A stretch of DNA of 9,630 nt, from the NCBI GenBank assembly GCA_003240795.1, contig QFNK01000046.1:1-9630 (forward strand), read 5' to 3'. Numbering within the stretch: position 1 is the stretch's first letter; the number at the start of each line of letters is the position of its first letter. Positions 1 to 4,999 of this stretch are shown here, one piece after another. The notes below the pieces were generated by a model that saw only the letters and a list, made by a program, of their open reading frames with translations, had not been told where the DNA came from and ran no database searches. This DNA comes from Micavibrio aeruginosavorus. GTDB taxonomy: Bacteria > Pseudomonadota > Alphaproteobacteria > Micavibrionales > Micavibrionaceae. A program made the translations under genes and the position numbers.

Positions 1-1
1 A

Positions 2-667
2 ATTCAGGCAGATGGAAATGTGAAGGCTGGGGCGCTTGCGCTTGATGCAAACGTTGCGCAGGTCGCGGCGGAAGCGGGGATCGCGGGGCTGGAATTCTTC
101 TCCGGCATTCCCGGCACGATCGGCGGCGCGCTACGCATGAACGCGGGCTGTTACGGCAGTGAAACGAAAGATGTGCTGGTAAGCTGCGAGGCGCTTGACC
201 GTCAGGGACGGCTGCATACCTTCACGCCGGACGATCTGCATATGACATACCGCCATATCGAATTGCCGGACGATTACATTTTTGTTTCTGCGATATTCAG
301 GGGGCAAAAAGATAATCCCGAGAATGTGTTGGCGCGCATGGCTGAAATCAAATCGAAGCGCGAGGCAAGTCAGCCGATCCGTGAAAAGACGGGCGGCAGC
401 ACGTTCGCGAACCCGCCCGCGGAAGATATCGCAAAGGCCGGACTGCCCGAGGGTACGAAGGTCTGGCAACTGATCGACATGGTCGGCGGCAGGGGTCTTA
501 AAATCGGCGGCGCGGTGATGAGCGAGAAACACTGCAACTTCATGATCAACGAAGGCGGCGCCACCGCCGCCGACCTCGAAGCTCTCGGGGAAGAAATTCG
601 CAAAAGGGTGGACGAGCGTTTTGGAATCACCCTACGCTGGGAAATCAAACGGATCGGGGAGCCATGA
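2..667 (+). CDS. murB: UDP-N-acetylenolpyruvoylglucosamine reductase MurB, 5'-truncated by the window edge
   Basis: MurB is the FAD- and NADPH-dependent cytoplasmic enzyme that reduces UDP-GlcNAc-enolpyruvate to UDP-MurNAc in peptidoglycan precursor synthesis. The frame is open from base 2, so the gene starts upstream. The 221 residues seen lack roughly the first 80-100 of a typical ~300-residue protein, including most of the N-terminal FAD-binding part. Visible landmarks are SGIPGTIGGALRMNAG (101-148), YRH in the middle, GGSTFANP with the presumed proton-donor Ser at 398-400, RGLKIGGAVMSEKHCNF, and the C-terminal LRWEIKRIG, whose Glu (641-643) matches the catalytic Glu of the family. The region after YRH looks like the short type II MurB form (inference). 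The GTG at 20 is an internal codon and not the start. The stop overlaps the next gene by 4 nt (ATGA), so the two are probably translationally coupled. Confidence 0.95.
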   Translation: MQADGNVKAGALALDANVAQVAAEAGIAGLEFFSGIPGTIGGALRMNAGCYGSETKDVLVSCEALDRQGRLHTFTPDDLHMTYRHIELPDDYIFVSAIFRGQKDNPENVLARMAEIKSKREASQPIREKTGGSTFANPPAEDIAKAGLPEGTKVWQLIDMVGGRGLKIGGAVMSEKHCNFMINEGGATAADLEALGEEIRKRVDERFGITLRWEIKRIGEP

Positions 668-1068
668 GCCGGAATACAGTCGCCGTCGCAGTCGTAAAAC
701 AGGGCAAGGAATTTGCCATGCTGAAAAGACTTACGGAGGTTTGGACGTTCCCGAGCGGCAAGGTGGAGCCGGGCGAAACGGTCGAGGCTGCGACACTGCG
801 CGAAGCGTTTGAGGAAGCCGGCCTGACTGTCAAAATCGTCGCCGATCTGGGCGAGCGCGAGGTTGGCGAAAACCATCTGCATTACAGATTGTGCGAGGTT
901 GTCTCCGGTGATCTGACATTGCGCGAGCCTGATAAATTTTCTGAAGCACGCTGGCTAAGTGGCGATATTGTCATGCAAATCGGCGGCCAGCATCTGCACC
1001 GTCCGATTCTGGATTGCATCTATGCGGACCGGCCGCGCGATTTCGCCCCGTTGCCGGAAATCGCATAA
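664..1068 (+). CDS. Nudix (MutT-like) hydrolase, 134 aa
   Basis: This is a small single-domain Nudix hydrolase, a family that cleaves nucleoside diphosphates linked to another moiety (X) using Mg2+. Residues 32-54 form a full Nudix box matching GX5EX7REUXEEXGU: G32, E38, then REAFEEAGL at 46-54. The length is normal for a minimal Nudix fold, with the usual N-terminal strand (NTVAVAVVK) and a C-terminal FSEARWLS segment that often lies near the substrate in the family. No signal peptide or membrane segment is seen. The start ATG overlaps the murB stop as ATGA, and the HNH gene follows after 13 nt, so it looks like an operon member. The substrate cannot be read from the sequence; damaged nucleotides, ADP-ribose or a nucleotide-sugar are all possible. 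Nudix genes are not a standard part of dcw clusters, which makes the placement unusual. Confidence 0.9.
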   Translation: MSRNTVAVAVVKQGKEFAMLKRLTEVWTFPSGKVEPGETVEAATLREAFEEAGLTVKIVADLGEREVGENHLHYRLCEVVSGDLTLREPDKFSEARWLSGDIVMQIGGQHLHRPILDCIYADRPRDFAPLPEIA

Positions 1069-1081
1069 GCGGCAATGCGTT

Positions 1082-1489
1082 ATGCCGCTCGATAACCGCA
1101 CATGTTTTACCGTCAATCTGCGTGACGGGTTATGCTGCCTGAATTGCGGCAAGGCGCCTGCGGGGGAAGAAGGATATCACCGCGGCTTTGAATATCATCA
1201 TGTCGTCCCGCGCAGCGAGGGCGGTGCCGACACGCCGGACAACATCGCGCTTTTGTGCCACGAGTGCCATCTGGACGGTCACAGGGGAAGGATGGACCTT
1301 GGTGAAAAGGCGAAAAACTGGCGCTTAAATCCCCCTGAACGCTTTCCATGCAACGCCTGCACTGATACGCTTGTCGTGAATAAGGTCGAAATGAATTGCG
1401 GTTGGTATCTGTGCCGTCACTGCGGCGTCAAAACCCACCTGTGGCACCATTTCTTTTCACGCGCGCCGCACGTGCCGCAAAAGGAGTAA
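1082..1489 (+). CDS. HNH-type protein with C-terminal zinc ribbon, 135 aa, possible nuclease
   Basis: The protein has two metal-binding parts. Residues 19-63 form an HNH fold: Cys19-x2-Cys22, then HHVVPRSEGG with His39/His40, DNIALLC with Asn54, and CHECH with Cys59, Cys62 and His63. This is the layout of small HNH endonucleases whose structural zinc is held by four cysteines. Residues 90-114 add a second set, Cys90-x2-Cys93 and Cys111-x2-Cys114, which reads as a zinc ribbon. I chose ATG 1082 because it follows the Nudix stop by 13 nt; the in-frame upstream extension (from 959) would run inside the Nudix gene. No clear Shine-Dalgarno is seen. The ddl ribosome binding site sits in its last codons, so it is likely co-transcribed with ddl. 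All HNH residues look intact, so it may be an active nuclease, but its target and its relation to cell-wall genes are unknown. Confidence 0.8.
   Translation: MPLDNRTCFTVNLRDGLCCLNCGKAPAGEEGYHRGFEYHHVVPRSEGGADTPDNIALLCHECHLDGHRGRMDLGEKAKNWRLNPPERFPCNACTDTLVVNKVEMNCGWYLCRHCGVKTHLWHHFFSRAPHVPQKE
1481..1486 (+). promoter_or_regulatory. Ribosome binding site of ddl, inside the HNH gene
   Basis: AAGGAG lies 5 nt before the ATG at 1492 and overlaps the last codons of the HNH gene. It decides the ddl start: the in-frame TTG at 1396 has no such site and would add 32 residues that match nothing in the Ddl family. Confidence 0.75.
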
Positions 1490-1491
1490 GA

Positions 1492-2466
1492 ATGACAAAA
1501 ACAGTAGCGCTTCTGGTCGGTGGCTGGTCTTCGGAAAGGGAAGTGTCCCTGATGAAGGGCAAGCATGTCGAGGCCGCGTTGAAAGAGGGCGGATATGACG
1601 TCCGCGTTATCGACGTCACCCGCGATTTACAAAAGCTTGCCAAGGATTTAAGCCCGCGTCCTGATGTCGTGTTTAACAATCTCTACGGCCGCGGCGGTGA
1701 GGACGGCACCATTCAGGGCGTGCTCGACATGATGGGAATTCCCTACACGCATTCCGGCGTGGCGGCATCCGCCGTCGGCATGGACAAGACTCTCACGAAA
1801 AAACTGGCGCAATCGGTCGGCGTGCGCGTATCGCCCGGCAAGATCGCATCGAAGGCGGACATCCTCGCCGAGCGCGTGATGGAGCGCCCTTATGTCGTAA
1901 AACCGATCAACGAAGGATCGAGCGTGGGCGTGCGCATTATTCTTGAAGGAGAAAATCAGGCGCCGATCGACGAGGCGAGCTGGACATTCGGGGAGCAGGC
2001 GCTGGTCGAAAAATACGTGCCGGGCCGCGAAATCCATGTCGCCGTGCTGGACGGTAAGGCGCTCGGCGTTACGGAAATAATCGTCAAGGGCCGCTTCTTT
2101 GACTATGAAGCGAAATATGTTTCTGACACGACCGAACTGATTACGCCCGCGCCCGTACCGGACATTGTCGCCAAAACGGCGATGGAGTTTGCAAAAAACA
2201 CCTATGACGTTCTGGGGTGCGAGGGGATCGCGCGTTGCGACCTTCGATATGATGATTCCAAACCGGGCGCCGATGGGGTATATTTGCTCGAAATTAACAC
2301 CATGCCCGGCCTTTCGCCCGGATCCATCGCCGTGATCCAGCCCGAACATAACGGCATGGACTATGTCCAACTTTGTTCCCATCTGGTTGAAACCGCGCGA
2401 TGTCACTTACCGGCACAAGAAGATCGACAATCCTCAAGCGACGCTCCGGCGGCGCGGAGCGCCTGA
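1492..2466 (+). CDS. ddl: D-alanine--D-alanine ligase
   Basis: Ddl is the cytoplasmic ATP-grasp enzyme that joins two D-alanines for the peptidoglycan pentapeptide. The 324-residue protein begins MTKTVALLVGGWSSEREVSL, with Glu15 matching E. coli DdlB Glu15. It continues with GRGGEDGTIQG (66-76), MDK (97-99), VKPINEGSSVG (136-146), FDYEAKYVSD (203-212, Lys208 and Tyr209), ARCD (Arg248, Asp250) and LEINTMPG, whose Glu267 and Asn269 are Mg2+ ligands by family analogy. One odd point is NNLYGRGGEDG, where most family members have LHG; Tyr65 replaces the position of DdlB His63. The last ~20 residues after LVETARC form a polar tail not typical of the family, and they overlap the start of ftsQ by 67 nt in another frame. 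The start is set by the AAGGAG at 1481. Confidence 0.96.
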   Translation: MTKTVALLVGGWSSEREVSLMKGKHVEAALKEGGYDVRVIDVTRDLQKLAKDLSPRPDVVFNNLYGRGGEDGTIQGVLDMMGIPYTHSGVAASAVGMDKTLTKKLAQSVGVRVSPGKIASKADILAERVMERPYVVKPINEGSSVGVRIILEGENQAPIDEASWTFGEQALVEKYVPGREIHVAVLDGKALGVTEIIVKGRFFDYEAKYVSDTTELITPAPVPDIVAKTAMEFAKNTYDVLGCEGIARCDLRYDDSKPGADGVYLLEINTMPGLSPGSIAVIQPEHNGMDYVQLCSHLVETARCHLPAQEDRQSSSDAPAARSA

Positions 2467-3260
2467 TCCTATTCATCAAACGGTTTGGCATTCTGCTCGC
2501 CGTGATTGCCGTCATCTTGTGGGTTGGCGCATGGCTCGTCATGTCCGGCGTTGCCGAACGCACCAGAATGGGCATCGAATCCTCCTTCCTTCAAACCACC
2601 AAAGGATGGGGGTTCAAGGTCGATAACATTCTGGTCGATGGCCGTTCTTACACCGATGCCGACACGCTAAAAGCCATGATCAACATGGAAAAGGGCGACC
2701 CGATTTTCGCGTTCCGCCCGGCGGAGGCGAAGGCGATGCTGGAAAAGATTTCCTGGGTGAAATCCGCGCAAGTCGAACGCCGCCTGCCCGATACCATCTA
2801 TATCAAGCTGACCGAGCGGGAGCCGTTTGCCTTGTGGCAGCGGAACAAGAAACTCGTCCTGATCGACAAGGAAGGCGCGGTTTTGAGCGACCGCGACCTC
2901 GGCAAATTCAGCAAGCTGATGATCGTCGTCGGAAACGAGGCACCGCAAAGGGCGGCCGAACTGCTCTCCATGCTGGACGCCGAACCGTCCATCCGCGAGC
3001 GGGTCGAGGCCGCGACGCTGATCGCCGGGCGCCGCTGGGATCTGAAACTGAAATCCGGCGCGGATGTAAAGCTTCCGGAAAAGGAGCTGGGCCTCGCGCT
3101 GCGCCGTCTTGCCGTCAATCATGAGGAAGAGGCTTTATTAGACAAGGATGTTTTGAGCATTGACGTGCGGGAAGAGGGCCGTATAACTGTAAGGACCAAA
3201 CCCGGCGCCGCTCAGGATTACAACGCCGGCTCCACCCCAGCCGCAGGCAAGCCGATCTGA
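2400..3260 (+). CDS. ftsQ: Cell division protein FtsQ
   Basis: FtsQ is the bitopic inner-membrane divisome protein that links early and late division proteins. The 286 residues show a basic cytoplasmic tail (TRRSTILKRR and nearby residues), one membrane segment at about 30-49 (ILLAVIAVILWVGAWLVMSG), a POTRA domain at about 72-140 (GFKVDNILVDG to YIKLTEREP), and the following FtsQ domain with FALWQRNKKLVLIDKEGAVL. ATG 2400 is the only ordinary start before the membrane segment; no ATG occurs in frame between it and residue 48, so the 67-nt overlap with ddl seems real. No good Shine-Dalgarno precedes it, which fits coupling to ddl translation. The stop overlaps the ftsA start by one base (TGATG). 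Confidence 0.94.
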   Translation: MSLTGTRRSTILKRRSGGAERLILFIKRFGILLAVIAVILWVGAWLVMSGVAERTRMGIESSFLQTTKGWGFKVDNILVDGRSYTDADTLKAMINMEKGDPIFAFRPAEAKAMLEKISWVKSAQVERRLPDTIYIKLTEREPFALWQRNKKLVLIDKEGAVLSDRDLGKFSKLMIVVGNEAPQRAAELLSMLDAEPSIRERVEAATLIAGRRWDLKLKSGADVKLPEKELGLALRRLAVNHEEEALLDKDVLSIDVREEGRITVRTKPGAAQDYNAGSTPAAGKPI

Positions 3261-4528
3261 TGAAACACAAGCTCAAACCGAAAGGCTCTATTCTGGCCGC
3301 CCTCGATATCGGCAGCCACAAGATCGCGTGTTTTATCGGGCGCATCGTCGATGACGAAGGCGCGATCGAGGTTCTGGGTGTCGGCTATCAGGCCGCCAAG
3401 GGCGTCAAAGGCGGCGCGGTGATTGATCTGGATCAGGCCGAAGGGGCGATCCGTTCCGCCGTGCATGCCGCCGAAAATATGGCGGCAGAGGCGATGAAGG
3501 GCTACCCGCTGCGCGAAGTCATTATCAACGTGCCGGGCGTCCACGCGCATTCTCATATTATGACGGCGAGCATTCAGGCCGCCGGTCACTCCATCACCGA
3601 CAACGATGTGCGCCGTGCATTGGCCAAGGCGCAGGATCAGGTGCTGTCCGCGGATTACGAGCTGATCCACACGATCCCGATCGGCTACCGCATCGACGGG
3701 CACGAAGGCATCCGTGATCCGCGCGGCATGGTCGGGAACCAGCTCGACGTCGGCATTCACATGGTAACCGCCGATCTCGGCCCGCTCCAGAATATGGCGT
3801 CCTGCATAGAACGGAGCCATCTTGATATCATCGCTCTCGGCTCTTCGGCTTACGCGGCGGGACTTGCCTGTCTGGTCGAAGATGAAATGGATCTGGGCTG
3901 CACGGTCATCGACCTCGGCGCGGGTGTGACGTCCTTCGCGGTGTTTCAGGGCGGCGCCATGATATATTCCGATGCGATTCCGGCGGGCGGCGCGCATGTG
4001 ACGAACGACATCGCCAAGGGCCTGACCTGTTCGCAATCCGATGCGGAGCGCCTGAAGACATTATATGGCAGCGCCATGGTGACGAGCGGGGACGAGAACG
4101 AGCTGATCGAAGTGCCGCAGCTGGGCGAGCATGATCGTCACGCGCCGAACCATATTCCAAGATCACTGCTGATCGGCATTATCCAGCCGCGGCTTGAGGA
4201 GATTCTCGAAATCGTCCGCGGCCGCTTGCGCGATTGCGGCCTCGGCCACATTATCGGCCGCCGTGTCGTCCTGACGGGCGGGGGAAGCCAGATGCCCGGC
4301 ATCCGCGAGCTCGCGCAATCGATTCTGGACAAGCAGGTGCGCCTCGGCCGCCCGATCCGTTTAAGCTCGCTGCCCGATGCGGTAAGCGGTCCCGCCTTTG
4401 CCACGACGGCGGGGCTTCTCACCTATATCACTGAACGCCACGACGAAATGCCTGCCGAAATCATGGCAACTGTCGAACCCGGTTCATTGTGGGAGCGGGT
4501 GAAGTACTGGTGGAAGGAAAACTGGTAG
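3260..4528 (+). CDS. ftsA: Cell division protein FtsA
   Basis: FtsA is the actin-like ATPase that tethers FtsZ to the inner membrane and recruits later division proteins. The 422-residue protein has the actin-fold nucleotide motifs in order: ALDIGSHKIACF (phosphate 1, near residue 16), VIDLGAGVTSFAVF (phosphate 2, from 216) and VLTGGGSQMPGI (adenosine site, Gly340-342). The middle has the FtsA-specific 1C region (HAHSHIMTASIQA and after). The last 15 residues, GSLWERVKYWWKENW, form a Trp-rich amphipathic helix typical of the FtsA membrane-targeting sequence. Length is normal. It begins one base inside the ftsQ stop, so translation is probably coupled, and a strong terminator follows 16 nt after its stop, so ftsA ends this transcript rather than running straight into ftsZ. 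Confidence 0.97.
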   Translation: MKHKLKPKGSILAALDIGSHKIACFIGRIVDDEGAIEVLGVGYQAAKGVKGGAVIDLDQAEGAIRSAVHAAENMAAEAMKGYPLREVIINVPGVHAHSHIMTASIQAAGHSITDNDVRRALAKAQDQVLSADYELIHTIPIGYRIDGHEGIRDPRGMVGNQLDVGIHMVTADLGPLQNMASCIERSHLDIIALGSSAYAAGLACLVEDEMDLGCTVIDLGAGVTSFAVFQGGAMIYSDAIPAGGAHVTNDIAKGLTCSQSDAERLKTLYGSAMVTSGDENELIEVPQLGEHDRHAPNHIPRSLLIGIIQPRLEEILEIVRGRLRDCGLGHIIGRRVVLTGGGSQMPGIRELAQSILDKQVRLGRPIRLSSLPDAVSGPAFATTAGLLTYITERHDEMPAEIMATVEPGSLWERVKYWWKENW

Positions 4529-4544
4529 AATAAGAATCAACAAG

Positions 4545-4566
4545 CGGCCCTTCGGGGCCGTTTTTT
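4545..4566 (+). terminator. Intrinsic terminator after ftsA
   Basis: A perfect 6-bp GC stem CGGCCC/GGGCCG is closed by a TTCG tetraloop (4551-4554) and followed directly by six T (4561-4566). This is a textbook rho-independent terminator, and it separates ftsA from ftsZ. Confidence 0.92.
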
Positions 4567-4758
4567 GCATTTTGTGCGAAGGGGATTCCTCCTGTGGTTA
4601 AATGGCGTGTTTCTGTGAACGGAATATTGTGAAGTTTGTGCGTTGGTTTAAGGTTTCTTTGCAGTGATTTGAATTTGTTTCACAATGTCGAATGTTGGCA
4701 AAACAATTCACGTTTTTTCCTGCTGAAATCCTTGAAAAATCCGCATTTCCTCCCCAAC

Positions 4759-4767
4759 TTATCCACA
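4759..4767 (+). promoter_or_regulatory. Perfect DnaA box TTATCCACA
   Basis: The 9-mer TTATCCACA matches the high-affinity DnaA box exactly and lies 233 nt before the ftsZ start. TCCCCA (4751-4756), which resembles the weak DnaA W-box described at the Caulobacter origin, lies 2 nt upstream on the same strand. The site may let DnaA affect ftsZ transcription. A single 9-mer can also occur by chance, and there is no cluster of boxes that would suggest an origin. Confidence 0.6.
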
Positions 4768-4806
4768 GGCAAATGTCATCATTCTCTTTGGCTTTCGAAG
4801 GCTTCA

Positions 4807-4827
4807 TGACACAATCCTGATGTGTGA
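4807..4827. repeat. Imperfect inverted repeat TGACACA-N7-TGTGTGA
   Basis: Two 7-nt arms with one mismatch are separated by 7 nt, a geometry like a dimeric regulator's operator. The right arm overlaps a GAATC site (4826-4830). No regulator can be named. Confidence 0.35.
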
Positions 4828-4965
4828 ATCGGATGAGATGCTTAAGGCGCTTTTCTGATCCATCGCACAGGGGAAATCTGCAGTCTTTAACCGCCGAATG
4901 CCCGCCGTTTTTGCCGCTCAGGGAATTTTCAGGATTCCTCTACGGAAAGAACACCCATAGAATCA

Positions 4966-4971
4966 TATAAG
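4966..4971 (+). promoter_or_regulatory. Candidate -10 element of the ftsZ promoter
   Basis: TATAAG matches the sigma70 -10 consensus at 5 of 6 positions and sits 28 nt before the ftsZ ATG. A start of transcription near 4978 would leave a short leader holding the ribosome binding site. There is no good -35 at 16-18 nt upstream, so it would need an activator. A GAATC site (4960-4964) ends one base before it, the kind of placement reported for GcrA/CcrM-controlled promoters in Caulobacter. Confidence 0.35.
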
Positions 4972-4985
4972 AAGCCTTAGAACAC

Positions 4986-4991
4986 GGAAGG
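4986..4991 (+). promoter_or_regulatory. Ribosome binding site of ftsZ
   Basis: GGAAGG lies 8 nt before the ATG at 5000 and supports that start. Confidence 0.7.
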
Positions 4992-4999
4992 TTCAACCC

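Larger units (their letters stand above)
4529..4999. promoter_or_regulatory. Non-coding ftsA-ftsZ regulatory region
   Basis: This 471-nt stretch between ftsA and ftsZ is visibly more AT-rich than the genes around it and has no convincing coding frame. Besides the ftsA terminator it holds a perfect DnaA box (4759-4767), a TCCCCA hexamer just before it (4751-4756), and a one-mismatch DnaA-like site TGTGGTTAA (4593-4601). It also holds five GANTC sites (4534, 4584, 4826, 4933 and 4960), two small inverted repeats (4807-4827 and 4922-4938) and a possible -10 element (4966-4971). In Caulobacter, ftsZ is under DnaA, CtrA and GANTC-methylation control; here I see DnaA and GANTC sites but no full CtrA box (TTAA-N7-TTAAC). 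That the sites work is inference. Confidence 0.75.

Noticed and set aside
959..1081. N-terminal extension of the HNH gene
   Set aside because: It would overlap the Nudix gene in another frame and adds nothing HNH-like; ATG 1082 fits the spacing.
3218..4036. 272-codon open frame on the - strand across ftsA
   Set aside because: A shadow of ftsA with an Arg/His-rich product typical of antisense frames in GC-rich genes.
4593..4767. Replication origin suggested by DnaA-like sites
   Set aside because: Only one perfect box and one weak one are present, with no clustered boxes or clear unwinding element.
4598..4807. 69-codon open frame on the - strand in the ftsA-ftsZ gap
   Set aside because: It covers the DnaA box and AT-rich regulatory DNA, and its product has no recognisable motif. 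Chance open frame is the simpler view.
4529..4999. CtrA boxes in the ftsZ upstream region
   Set aside because: Several TTAA tetramers and one TTAAC (4887-4891) occur, but no pair has the TTAA-N7-TTAAC spacing on either strand.
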